A DNA stretch of 64,000 nucleotides from UBA11524 sp965646445 (lineage in GTDB: Bacteria > Bacillota > Clostridia > Christensenellales > Aristaeellaceae), in the NCBI GenBank assembly GCA_965646445.1, contig CBFFZW010000007.1, positions 34,119 through 98,118 on the forward strand, read 5' to 3'. The notes under the pieces are model-generated. The model made no database searches, was not told where the DNA came from, and worked only from the letters and a program-made list of their open reading frames with translations. This document shows, piece by piece, positions 41,730 to 51,800 of this stretch. Position 1 is the first letter of the stretch; each line of letters begins with the position of its first letter. Position numbers and translations under genes: made by a program.

Positions 41730-43489
41730 CGGAATCGACCTGGCGGGAGGACGCCGCCCTGCTTCCGGCCTATCTGCAGGAAAGCTACACCCTGCCCGGG
41801 CGCACCTGCGGCACCCTGAGCTACAACCGGCGCAGCAAGTGCTGGGTGGTGAAAGGCGACCCCAGCGTAACGGAAATGTGCAAACGCCTTTTCCCCGGCA
41901 CGGCGGGGAGCAAGCGCGGCGAGGCCCGCTTTACCGCCCACCGCCGGATGGTGGGGGAGTTGTGCTGGCTGATGCTGCGCTATCCCCTCGACATCCGCCC
42001 CGGTGACCGCGCCCTATGGGACCGGGCTGTGGAGGATGCCCGTAACGCCGCCGTCCGCCGGGAGAAGGCGGCCATGCTGCCCCAGCGGATGACCCCGCCG
42101 GAGGGCAGCTTCACCGGCCAGCTGATGACCTTCCAGCAGGAGGGCCTGGCTTACCTGCTTCAGCACGACCGCTGCCTGCTGGCCGACGAAATGGGCCTGG
42201 GCAAGACCGTGCAGGCGCTGTCCTGGCTGGCCTCCACCGGGCGCTTCCCTTGCCTGGTGATCTCGCCCGCTCACCTCACCCGCAACTGGACGGAGGAAGC
42301 CCTGCGGTTCCTCCGCCTGGACGGCCAGCCCCCCCGCGTCCATGTGATCCGAGGGCTCAAGCCCTATGAGCTGCCGGAGGCGGACATGTACATCATGCAC
42401 TACCTGCTCCTGCGCGGCTGGAAGGACGTGCTGTCGGCCCTGCCCTGGCAGGCGGTGATCTTCGACGAGGTGCAGGAGCTTCGTCACACGGGCACGGAAA
42501 AGTATTCCGCCGCCAGCCTCCTGTCCGAGAGCTGCGAGCGGGTCATCGGCCTGTCCGGCACGCCCATTTACAACAAGGGCGGGGAAATCTGGAACGTCAT
42601 CAACATCCTTGATTATCACTTTCTGGGCGACTGGGAGAGCTTCACCCGGGAGTGGTGCTACGGCTACGGCAACGCGGTGGTCATCAAGCCCGATCTTCTG
42701 GGGGATTACCTGCGCCGGGAAGGGCTGATGCTGCGCCGCACCAAGCAGGAGGTGCTCCGGGAACTGCCGCCCAAGCGCCGCCTGGTGCAGGAACTGGACT
42801 GGAACGACAAGGTCTACGCCCGGCTGATGGAGCCCATCCTGCCCGAGCTGCTCCGCTGGCGCAGCGACGGCGCCCTGACGCCCTCCGCCCGCGCCATGCT
42901 GGAGGAGGCCATCAGCCAGCGGGCCCGGCAGGCCACGGGCGCGGCGAAGGCCCCCTATGTGTGCCAGTTTGTAAGGGCGCTGCTGGAGGGCGGGGAAAAG
43001 GTGCTGCTCTTCGCCCACCACCATGAGGTGATGGATCTGTACAAGCAGGAGCTGCACAGCTTCTCCCCGGGCTTCATCACCGGCCGGGAAACCTCCGCCA
43101 TGAAGGAGCGGGCGGTGGAGCGCTTCATGGACGGCCGAACCGACATCCTGTGCGTCAGCCTCCGGGCCGCCAGCGGCCTCAACCTTCAGCGGGCCACCTG
43201 CGTGGTCTTTGGGGAATTGGACTGGAGCCCCGCCGTCCACAGTCAGGCGGAGGATCGTGCCCACCGCATCGGTCAGGAGGACTCCCTGCTGTGCTATTAT
43301 CTGGTGGCCCCCCAGGGCAGCGACGCGGTGATGCAGGAGGCCCTGGGCCTGAAGGTGAGCCAGTTCGTGGGCCTCATGGGCGACCGCCCCGTGACCCAGG
43401 CCGAGGCCGTCCAATCCGCCAGCCTGGCCCGGCAGCATGTGGAGCGCCTCGTCGCCCAGCTGGCCGAGACCTCCGCCGCGACATCATAA
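41726..43489 (+). CDS. SNF2/SWI2-family DNA helicase/translocase
   Basis: 587 residues. RecA-like core 1 with DEMGLGKT (Walker A, K160), 'SPAHLTRNW' and FDEVQ (Walker B, DEVQ at 247-250 where DEAH/DEAQ is usual). Core 2 with 'VLLFAHHHEVMDLY', 'SLRAASGLNLQ' and QAEDRAHRIGQ (motif VI). ATP-driven translocation on duplex DNA. The N-terminal 125 residues lack a known domain and may bind the partner nuclease. Overlaps the nuclease-like gene by 4 bases. Confidence 0.93.
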   Translation: MTESTWREDAALLPAYLQESYTLPGRTCGTLSYNRRSKCWVVKGDPSVTEMCKRLFPGTAGSKRGEARFTAHRRMVGELCWLMLRYPLDIRPGDRALWDRAVEDARNAAVRREKAAMLPQRMTPPEGSFTGQLMTFQQEGLAYLLQHDRCLLADEMGLGKTVQALSWLASTGRFPCLVISPAHLTRNWTEEALRFLRLDGQPPRVHVIRGLKPYELPEADMYIMHYLLLRGWKDVLSALPWQAVIFDEVQELRHTGTEKYSAASLLSESCERVIGLSGTPIYNKGGEIWNVINILDYHFLGDWESFTREWCYGYGNAVVIKPDLLGDYLRREGLMLRRTKQEVLRELPPKRRLVQELDWNDKVYARLMEPILPELLRWRSDGALTPSARAMLEEAISQRARQATGAAKAPYVCQFVRALLEGGEKVLLFAHHHEVMDLYKQELHSFSPGFITGRETSAMKERAVERFMDGRTDILCVSLRAASGLNLQRATCVVFGELDWSPAVHSQAEDRAHRIGQEDSLLCYYLVAPQGSDAVMQEALGLKVSQFVGLMGDRPVTQAEAVQSASLARQHVERLVAQLAETSAATS

Positions 43490-43510
43490 AATCAGGAAAG
43501 GAAACAGCGC

Positions 43511-44134
43511 ATGAAGATCGACGCACCCCGCCTGGAAGACTGTCAGCCCCTCCTGCCCATGGATACCCTGCCCGATGAGGACGAATTCGAGGGCCTGCTG
43601 CTGGAGGGCGTCGATCTGACAGACCGCGACCTGCACAGCCGGGAATTCCGCGGCTGCGTCCTGCGCAAGTGCGTCCTCACCGACTGCGATCTGCGCCGGG
43701 CGGGCTTCACCGACGTGCTCCTTGACCACTGCGACCTGTCCGGGGCCAATCTGGAGGACGCCGTGTTCGTCCGCTGCCATGCGGACGTGTGCCGCATGAC
43801 GGGCGCCGACCTCATCCATGCCCTGCTGCGCCAGACCCGGCTCACCGGCTGCAAGTGCGACTTCCTCAACCTGGCCGAGAGCAAGTGCGACCGCGTCCTC
43901 TGGGAGGACTGCATCCTGCAGGAGGCCTCCATTGAGTCCGCCGCGCTGAAGGCGGAGTTCGACCGCTGCGACTTCACCCGCGCCGCCATCCACCGCACCG
44001 CCATGAAGGGCCTCGATATGCGCACCTGCACCCTGTCCGGGCTGATCGTCACCCCGGGCGATCTCTACGGCATGGTGGTCACGCCCCTGCAGGCCGCCGA
44101 GCTGGCCCGTCTGCTGGGCCTGGTCATCCGATAG
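43511..44134 (+). CDS. Pentapeptide-repeat protein (Qnr-like)
   Basis: 207 residues containing about 25 tandem pentapeptides of the A(D/N)LXX type (for example CDLRR AGFTD and ANLED AVFVR), giving a right-handed four-sided beta-helix that mimics duplex DNA. Near the middle is a short interruption ('CKCDFLNLAESKCD'), as in the loop regions of Qnr. Qnr/MfpA proteins protect gyrase; such action here is inference. High cysteine content (about 17) is notable. Ribosome site AAAGGAAA. Confidence 0.9.
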   Translation: MKIDAPRLEDCQPLLPMDTLPDEDEFEGLLLEGVDLTDRDLHSREFRGCVLRKCVLTDCDLRRAGFTDVLLDHCDLSGANLEDAVFVRCHADVCRMTGADLIHALLRQTRLTGCKCDFLNLAESKCDRVLWEDCILQEASIESAALKAEFDRCDFTRAAIHRTAMKGLDMRTCTLSGLIVTPGDLYGMVVTPLQAAELARLLGLVIR

Positions 44135-44207
44135 AGCCTTCGGCTCATTTCCGGTAAACTCGTCTTTTGACCCCAGCTTGACTTATATCCACGAAAGGAG
44201 CGCCGCC

Positions 44208-45038
44208 ATGCTGCACATCGGCTGTCATCTCTCCGCCGCCAAGGGCTACGCGCCCATGGGGCGGGAGGCGCTGTCCATCGGCGCGAACACCTTCCAGTTC
44301 TTCACCCGCAACCCCCGCGGAGGCAACGCCAAGGCCGTCTCGCCTGAAGACGTGGCCGCTTATCTGACCCTGGCCAGCGAAAACGGCCTGGGCGTCATCC
44401 TGGCTCACGCGCCCTATACCCTCAACGGCTGCTCGGCGGACGAGAGCGTGCGCGACTTCGCCCGCCGCACCCTGCGGGATGACCTGGAGCGCATGGAGCA
44501 GCTCCCCGGCAACCTGTACAATTTCCATCCCGGTAGCCATGTGGGCCAGGGCGTCGACGTGGGCATCGGCCTCATCGCGGACATGCTCAACGCCGTCCTA
44601 TGGGAGGATATGCGCACCACCGTTCTGCTGGAAACCATGGCCGGGAAGGGCAGCGAGGTGGGCGGACGCTTTGAGGAGCTCCGGGCCATCATCGACCGGG
44701 TCAGGCTGAACGACCGCCTGGGCGTGTGCCTGGATACCTGCCACGTCAGCGACGCCGGGTACGACATCGTCGGCGACCTGGACGGCGTATTGGCGGAGTT
44801 CGACCGCGTCATCGGCCTGGACCGATTGAAGGCCATCCACCTCAATGACAGCAAGAATCCCCGCGGCTCCCGGAAGGATCGCCATGAGAAGTTAGGGGAG
44901 GGCGCCCTGGGCTTCGACGCCCTGATGCGCGTAGTGAACCATCCCGCCCTGCGCGGCCTGCCCTTCCTGCTGGAGACCCCCAACGAGCTGGAGGGCTATG
45001 CCCGGGAAATCGCCCGGGTGAAGGAGGCGCGCCGATGA
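44208..45038 (+). CDS. nfo: Endonuclease IV (Nfo)
   Basis: 276 residues. AP endonuclease that nicks at abasic sites in base-excision repair; three-metal TIM barrel. Motifs: 'GCHLSAAKGY', 'LAHAPYTLN', 'NFHPGSH', 'LLETMAGKGSEVG', 'CLDTCH' and 'HLNDSKNPRGSRKDRHEKLGEG' split by description. AAAGGAG seven bases before ATG 44208. Stop overlaps the Nudix gene by 4 bases. Confidence 0.97.
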   Translation: MLHIGCHLSAAKGYAPMGREALSIGANTFQFFTRNPRGGNAKAVSPEDVAAYLTLASENGLGVILAHAPYTLNGCSADESVRDFARRTLRDDLERMEQLPGNLYNFHPGSHVGQGVDVGIGLIADMLNAVLWEDMRTTVLLETMAGKGSEVGGRFEELRAIIDRVRLNDRLGVCLDTCHVSDAGYDIVGDLDGVLAEFDRVIGLDRLKAIHLNDSKNPRGSRKDRHEKLGEGALGFDALMRVVNHPALRGLPFLLETPNELEGYAREIARVKEARR

Positions 45039-46078
45039 TCCGCGTGTCGGCAGGCATCATCCGCCGGGCGGACGGGCACATCCTGATCTGTCAGCGGGGC
45101 CCGGGGCGGCACAACGCCCACCTGTGGGAATTCCCCGGCGGCAAGCAGGAGGACGGCGAAACCCCCGCCGCCTGTCTGGCCCGGGAGCTGCGGGAGGAAT
45201 TATCCCTGACCGTCCGGGACATCCGCCCCTATGAAACCCGGGAGGCGGAGGGGTTGACCTTTGACTTTCTCCTGGCCGATGCCGACGGCGAACCCGTCCT
45301 CACCGAGCACGAGGATGCCGCCTTCGTCGCGCCCCGGGAGCTGGCACGCTACGCCTTCTGCCCGGCGGACGCGCCGGTGGCCCTTGCCCTTGCCCTGGCC
45401 CTGCGCCATCCGCCCCTGACGGACTTTTTCTGGGACTTTGACGGCACCCTCATGGACACCTATCCCGCCATGGTCACGGCCATGGAGCGGGCGCTGACGG
45501 CGCAGGGCGTCGCGGAAAGCCCCGACCGCCTGCTCACGCTGATGAAGGACAGCCTGGGCCGCTGCGTCCAGGTCATTGCTGACGCCCATGGGCTGGACGC
45601 GCGGGCGCTGACGGACGCCTTCCGCCGGGAGGAAGCGCCGCTGCTCCCCGACGCCCCGCCCATGCCCGGCATCGCCGAGGCACTGACGGCGCTCCATCGC
45701 GCGGGCTGCCGCCATTATCTGGTTACCCACCGGGACAAGGCCGCGCTGACGGCGCTGGATAAAGCCGGACTGCTGCCGCTGTTCACCGACGCCGTCACCG
45801 CCGAGGACGGCTTCCCCCGCAAGCCCGCGCCGGACAGCCTGCTGGCCCTCATCCGCAGCCACGGCCTTGACCCGAACGCCTGCGTCATGCTGGGGGATCG
45901 GCCCCTCGACATCCGCGCGGGACAAGCCGCCGGAACGCTCACCTGCCTGATCGACCCCGATGGCCGCTTTCCTGATGAGCCCTGCACCCTGCGCCGACCA
46001 AGCGCCCATGGACTGGCCGAGCTGCTGCGGCCCCAAGCTACCCAAGATATGAACCAACAGGAGGATCGCCATGCGTAA
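45035..46078 (+). CDS. Nudix hydrolase-HAD phosphatase fusion
   Basis: 347 residues, two enzymes in one chain. Residues 1-125: MutT-like Nudix hydrolase with a complete Nudix box (G36-x5-E42-x7-R50-E51-L-x-E54-E55), preceded by 'LWEFPGGK'. Residues 130-340: PGP-like HAD phosphatase with D134-F-D136-GTLMDT, 'VTHRDK', KPAPD and 'LGDRPLDI'. The Nudix part may remove oxidised nucleotides such as 8-oxo-dGTP, giving a monophosphate that the HAD domain could dephosphorylate; the coupling is inference. Overlaps nfo by 4 bases and the next gene by 8. Confidence 0.9.
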   Translation: MIRVSAGIIRRADGHILICQRGPGRHNAHLWEFPGGKQEDGETPAACLARELREELSLTVRDIRPYETREAEGLTFDFLLADADGEPVLTEHEDAAFVAPRELARYAFCPADAPVALALALALRHPPLTDFFWDFDGTLMDTYPAMVTAMERALTAQGVAESPDRLLTLMKDSLGRCVQVIADAHGLDARALTDAFRREEAPLLPDAPPMPGIAEALTALHRAGCRHYLVTHRDKAALTALDKAGLLPLFTDAVTAEDGFPRKPAPDSLLALIRSHGLDPNACVMLGDRPLDIRAGQAAGTLTCLIDPDGRFPDEPCTLRRPSAHGLAELLRPQATQDMNQQEDRHA

Positions 46079-47966
46079 ACTCACCGCACTACTGCTTGCA
46101 CTGACCCTGCTGCTCCCTCTGCCCGTCATGGCCGCCGCTGAACTGACCCTCGATCCGCTGACGGAGATCATCCGCCCGGGCAAGGCTGTCACCATCGGCT
46201 TCAGCGCGCCCTCCGCCGGAGAGGTCAACCTGTATCTGACGGACGAGGCGGGCGGGATCGTCATGGTGGTCATGGAGGCATACGCCGCCGTTCCGGGCGG
46301 CAACACGCTGTGGTGGAACGGCACCTACCAGGGCGCGCCCGCCCCGGAGGGCAGCTATCTGCTGACGGTTCAAATGGGCGACCAGACCGCCTCCACCCCC
46401 GTAACGGTGGGCGTTGAGGCCCCCTATCTCACAGGCATCGCGGCCTCGGCGGAGGTCATCACGCCGGAGGCCCCGGTGGAAGTCAACTTCTACGCCAGCG
46501 TGGACGGCTTTCTGACCCAGGGCGCTTGGGTGGAGGACACCTGGCGAAGCCTCAGCACCACGGCGGTGGAAGCGGGCTGGCAGTCCGTGATTTTTGACGG
46601 CACGGGCCTCAGCGACGGCCCCGTGGCCCTGACCCTGACCCTTTCCGACGCCGCCGGCTATCCCTCCAATGAGGAGCATGTGAACGTCACGGTCAGCGGC
46701 TTCCAGAGCGTGACCGCGCCCCCGCCGGTCACCGCGACCCCCGCGCCCGAGGAATCCCTGCCCGACCTCACCACGACCCCGGAGGACGCCCTTGACCTGC
46801 CCCTGCCGGAAGCCTCCGGCGAGCCTGTGCGGGAGGAGCTCTCCCTGGATGGCGACATGCCCGCCGTCAGCCGGGACGATGGCGTTTTCACCCCCGCCCA
46901 CGGCAGCCCCTACGAGGGGCAGGATACCACCCTCAATTATTGGACCCTGCCCATGGACATCACCGACGAAGCCGCTGTATGGGAGATGCTGATGCAGCCC
47001 ATCACCGTCATTGACGGCAACGAAAAGAACCAGACCAGCCTGCGGTCGGAGCCCAGCGAGGACAGCACGCGGGTGGCGGTGGTCACCCGGGCGACCCAGG
47101 GCGTCCATGTGCTGGAAAACCTGGACAACGGCTGGTCGCTGGTGGAGTGCTACTCCTCCTCCTTCCACGACAGCAAGGTGAAGGCCTGGAACATGCTCAC
47201 CCAGGGCTACGTCAAGACCAGCGAATTGAAGACCATCACCCCCGCCGATGATTACGGCATCGTCATCGACAAGCTGACCCAGCGGCTGTACCTGTTCAAG
47301 GACGGGGCGCTGTTCTCCACCATGGATGTTTCCACCGGCCTGGCCAACGATCGCCAGCCCTACAACGAAACCCGCTCCGGCGAGTTCCTGCTCACCAGCG
47401 CCGTGGGCGCCTTCAGCAGCGATAACCTGGTCTGCGGGCTGGCCATCCGCTTTAATGACGGCGACCTGCTCCACGAGGTGCCCCACGTTGTCAACAAGGA
47501 CGGAACAAAGAATTACGGCTACACCGAGCCCAGCCTGGGCGAGCGCGCCAGCCACGGCTGCATCCGCGTCCAGCGCAAGCGCACCCCTGAGGGCGTGAAC
47601 ATGCAGTGGCTGTGGAACAACCGCAAGCGCAACATCAAGCTGGTCATCTGGGAGGACTGGCAGGGTCGGCAGATCCCCATCCCCGAGGACGACTTCACCC
47701 TGTACTACAACGCGGCGGGCAACGGCAAATACTATCACAGCCAGGAAAAGTGCTACTCCGCCAAGGACAGCGTGACCTTCACCCCCTTCACCTATGCCGA
47801 GCTGGACACCGGCGACTTCGCCAAGCTGGAGCGCTGCCCCTACTGCGTGCCGGAAAAGCGGCGGGAGATACTGGAGGAAATCAACGCCAAGTACCTCCCC
47901 GGCGGAGACCACGACCCGGTCATCACCCGGGCGCGTGAAAAATACCTGAACGGCGAGTACGACTGA
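46071..47966 (+). CDS. Secreted L,D-transpeptidase (YkuD) with SH3-like domain
   Basis: 631 residues with a signal peptide (VMA|AA). Two Ig-like/FlgD-like domains (about 25-210: 'PGGNTLWWNGTYQG-PAPEGSYLLTV'), a Pro/Thr linker with TATPAPEE, an SH3-like domain (about 320-365: 'TSLRSEPSEDSTRVAVV'), then the YkuD catalytic domain with 'ASHGCIRVQ' (catalytic Cys about residue 502). A C-terminal Cys-Cys region ('CYSAKD...CPYC') has a zinc-ribbon look. Crosslinks peptidoglycan outside the membrane. Good AGGAGG site within the end of the Nudix gene. Confidence 0.93.
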   Translation: MRKLTALLLALTLLLPLPVMAAAELTLDPLTEIIRPGKAVTIGFSAPSAGEVNLYLTDEAGGIVMVVMEAYAAVPGGNTLWWNGTYQGAPAPEGSYLLTVQMGDQTASTPVTVGVEAPYLTGIAASAEVITPEAPVEVNFYASVDGFLTQGAWVEDTWRSLSTTAVEAGWQSVIFDGTGLSDGPVALTLTLSDAAGYPSNEEHVNVTVSGFQSVTAPPPVTATPAPEESLPDLTTTPEDALDLPLPEASGEPVREELSLDGDMPAVSRDDGVFTPAHGSPYEGQDTTLNYWTLPMDITDEAAVWEMLMQPITVIDGNEKNQTSLRSEPSEDSTRVAVVTRATQGVHVLENLDNGWSLVECYSSSFHDSKVKAWNMLTQGYVKTSELKTITPADDYGIVIDKLTQRLYLFKDGALFSTMDVSTGLANDRQPYNETRSGEFLLTSAVGAFSSDNLVCGLAIRFNDGDLLHEVPHVVNKDGTKNYGYTEPSLGERASHGCIRVQRKRTPEGVNMQWLWNNRKRNIKLVIWEDWQGRQIPIPEDDFTLYYNAAGNGKYYHSQEKCYSAKDSVTFTPFTYAELDTGDFAKLERCPYCVPEKRREILEEINAKYLPGGDHDPVITRAREKYLNGEYD

Positions 47967-48011
47967 TGATCCCGGTGGCTTTCAACATCATCACAGGGAG
48001 GTCTTGATGGA

Positions 48012-48719
48012 ATGAACATCGTTGACTATGTGGTAATCGGCATTGTGGGGCTGAGCGTGCTCTTCGGCTTCTACCGGGGCTTTGTCAGCTCGGTGCTCAA
48101 TACCGGCGGATGCCTGCTCTCCTTCGGGCTGTCCTTCCTGCTCTATCCCAAGCTGGCGGACATCATCAGGGGCAACACGGAGCTGGTGCGCACCCTCATG
48201 CACTACACCGACGCCTCCAGCCGCATCGGCGATCTGGAGCTGGCCATCTCCAACGTGGCTGCCATGACCCGGGAGGGCATTGCCCAGGTCATCAGCAAGG
48301 TCAGCCTGCCCCCGCCCCTGGACGCCCTCCTGCTCAACAACCTGGAAACCCAGGCCTACGCCTCCGCCGGCGTCAGCTCGGTATCCGATTATGTCAGCCA
48401 GACGCTGATGAACGCCTGCATCAACATCCTGTGCTTCGTGGTGTGCTTCGTGGTGCTGTTCATCCTTATTTCCATCATCGTCAACGCCCTGAAGGCCATC
48501 TTCCGCTTCCCGGTGCTCAAGCAGCTGGACTGGCTGGTGGGCGGGGGCTTCGGCTTCCTGCGCGGGCTGCTGATCTGCTACGCCGCCTTCGCCATCGTTC
48601 CCCTGGTGCTGACGGTGGTGCCCATGGATCTCATCAGCGAGCTGCTGGACGCCAGCAGCCTGGCCCCGCTGTTCAACAACGGCAACCTCATCCTCGCCAT
48701 CATGAATGGCGGGTTATGA
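48012..48719 (+). CDS. CvpA-family membrane protein
   Basis: 235 residues, four predicted membrane segments, with the CvpA N-terminus 'NIVDYVVIGIVGLSVLFGFYRGFV' pattern (D-----------G---G). The C-terminal helix region 'QLDWLVGGGFGFLRGLL' is also typical. Members are linked to colicin V export, membrane homeostasis or recombination; exact role unknown. GGGAGG lies about 14 bases before the ATG. Confidence 0.9.
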   Translation: MNIVDYVVIGIVGLSVLFGFYRGFVSSVLNTGGCLLSFGLSFLLYPKLADIIRGNTELVRTLMHYTDASSRIGDLELAISNVAAMTREGIAQVISKVSLPPPLDALLLNNLETQAYASAGVSSVSDYVSQTLMNACINILCFVVCFVVLFILISIIVNALKAIFRFPVLKQLDWLVGGGFGFLRGLLICYAAFAIVPLVLTVVPMDLISELLDASSLAPLFNNGNLILAIMNGGL

Positions 48720-48859
48720 GAAATTTTCCGCATCCTGCCGTCAATGGGAAGGAAAGCCGCTTCTGGTACGTTTGATAAGCAGAGGCCATAGGCTGATAGC
48801 GTCCGCGGCCCCCTGCCCAGGTTACTGTGATACGCGCTTGTGCGCTGGAGGTGCTTGCC

Positions 48860-51800
48860 ATGTTCATGAATCGTGTTGTGGCCTGCCTGCTTGCGCTGTG
48901 CATGCTGTTCAGCGGCACGGCTTTGGCTGAACTCGCCACGCCCACTGATCTTGACCCCACACCCACGGTCGTCCCTGATGTGACGCCTTCCCCCACCCCC
49001 ACGGAAGAGCCAACGGCGGAGCCCACCCAGGCGCCCACGGAAACGCCAACCCCCACGGCGGAACCCACGGAGACGCCGACGGCAGCGCCCACGGAGGCCC
49101 CGACTCAGGCGCCTACGGAAGAGCCCACCCAGACGCCCGAGCCGACTCCGACCGCCGAGCCCACCCAGGCCCCCTGGGATGAGGCTCAGTGCGACCATGC
49201 CAATGAGAACTGCCTCCAGGCTCCTCCCTGCGGCGCGGCGGACTGCACGCACATCGGGCTGGACGCCCACGGGCTGGAAATCCCCCTGTGCGAAAAGGGC
49301 CGCTGGCTGCTGAACCAGCAGGACGCGCTGATCCGTGAGCAGGGCCCCCGCAAGGCCCGGAGCATGCGGGCCACCGTCATCGACCTGAACAAGGCCGACG
49401 CCACCATCTGGCGCAGCGGCGTCTATACCGTCCAGGGCGGCAACCTCCGCCCCGGCGCGTCCCTCACCATTGCCGAAAACCGCCTGGTGGTGCTGACCCT
49501 GAATGAGGTCACCCTGGAAACCCTCAGCGTTCAGGCCTCCTCCCAGGTCACCCTGAGCCTGGGCCAGGTCAGCGCCCTCACCGCCCTCAGGCTGGGCAGG
49601 AAAGCCGAGCTCACCGTGCTGGAGGGCGGGGCCGTCGCCATCGAGCGGGTGGAAAAGACCGAGCAGGAGCCCGGACAGATCAAGGTACAGGGCGGCAGCG
49701 TCCGCATGACCGCCGAGGAAGCGAAGGGCCGCGCCATGCTGGTCTTCGACGCTCCCGGTATCCGCGCCGTCACGGTGGAAGGCCAGCCCTATGCCGCCAA
49801 CTGCCCCGACGCCAAGGGACAATGCTGCCTGTGGCTTCCTTCGCCCGACGCGGGCAAGCACTGGGTCGGCACGGTGACGGACGGCACCCTGGCGGTGGTG
49901 CAGGAGGACAGCCTGCCCCAGGAGACGCCCTCCGCCATCACCCCCGGCACGAGCAACGCCCTTCAGGCCAACACCGCCTATGAGCTCAGCGGCGCCATCC
50001 AGGCCGGTACCCTGCTGACCATCGACCAGCCCGGCGTTACCCTGGTGCTGCGCGACGTGACCTTTGCCGATCCCCTCATCGAGGCCTTCCAGCCCTACAC
50101 CCTGTACACTAAGGGCGATACCACCCTGGGTGGTCTGGGCGGAAGCGGCGCGGTGACCATCATCAACGAGGGCCTGCTGACCCTGCACGGCACGCTGCCC
50201 GCCAACATCGACATCAGCGGCGGCGCTGTCATGCTGGATGCCGTGCCCGCCGGTTACACCGCCCACAGCGTGGGCGTTCCCCTGACCCGTCAAGCCCTGA
50301 CGGTGGACGGTCAGGCGCGGCCCCTGCTGATCGTGGGGAGCTCCATCGCCCTGCCCGCGCTGTCCGGCGGCGCGTCCTACGCCATCGACACCAACGATCA
50401 GACCATCACCGTGACCACCGTCCAGGCGGGCCAGCGGGCCTTCCGCCTGACGGACGCCGCACCCCAGGCGGACGCGGGAAATGCCCAGTCCTTCACCGTG
50501 GAGGGCGATGGGCGGTATGTGGACGGCGCCATCAGCGCCGCGGGTACCACCGCCTCCGCCACCCTGCGCAACGTGCTGCTGCAAAGCGCCGGAAGCGTGC
50601 TGCGGCTGGACGGCGAGCACCTGACCCTGGCGCTGGAGGGCGATAACGCCCTGCGCTCCACCGGCAGCCCGGCCATCACCCTGGCAGGCGGTTCCACCGT
50701 CAGTCTGGATGCCCGCTCCGGGCGGCTGCTGCTCTCCGGCCAGCAGGATCTGACCGGCGTCACCCTGCTGGGCAACATCAAGGTGGAGCCTGAGCCCGCC
50801 GCGCCGCACCTGTCCCTGATGATCCGGGACGCCAGCGGCAACCCTGTTCCCAACACCGACCTGACGCTGATGGCCGGCGGCCAGACCTGGCAGATGAAAA
50901 CCCATTACGACGGCTCCCTGCATCTGTGGGGAATGGAGAGCCTCCAGGGCGGCGCCATCGCGGCCCAGAGCGGCGACACCGTTTATACCGCCGTGGTCAT
51001 GGGCGGCCAGGAGGATGTTACCCCCGGTCTCTCCCTGTCCGGCCTGACCTGTGAAAGCCTGCCCAACGGCGACCTTCGCGTGACCTTCTCCTGCCCCGGC
51101 GCGGGTACCCTGGGCCTGCAAATGCTCTCCGGCGACGCGGCCATGCCGGATACCTTCCTGGCCTCCGCCACGCAGATAAACGTATCCAACGGCCAGGCCG
51201 TCATCAGCGGCATTGCCGCCGGACAGGACGTGACCCTTCGTCCCTACGCCGCGACGGCTGAGGGCGCGGCGCTCAACGACCGCACCGCCGACGGCTTCCA
51301 GTTCGGCGAGCGGGTGGTGTATCATCACCGCGGCCCCTGGGCACCGGCGGAAGGCTCCATGGACAGGGCCTACACCGGCCGCGCCTACAAGGCGTCCATC
51401 GCCAATCTGCCTGAGGGCGCGAAAATCACCTACACCGGCCGCCATCTCAACGATGACGGCATCCCCTTCCTGGTGGGCGATTACGTCATGCACATCACCA
51501 TCCCCGAAGGCCACCCCGACTACCTGGTCGGCACAGTGGACATCCCCTTCGCCATCACCCGGGCGGTGCTGACCATCGTCCCCGCCCCCAACCAGGAAAA
51601 GTACGCGGGCGAGATGGATCCCGTCTTTGACTATGAGGTGCGCGGTCTGCTGGAGGGCGATCAGCTCTACGGCGAATTGTGGCGCGAGGAGGGCGAAGAG
51701 CCCGGCAACTACCGCTTCGTCCTGGACGGCTTCGAGTGCGAGGACTGGTACACCCTGCGCATTGCCAGCAACGCCTATGTGTTCACCATCCTGCCCGGTG

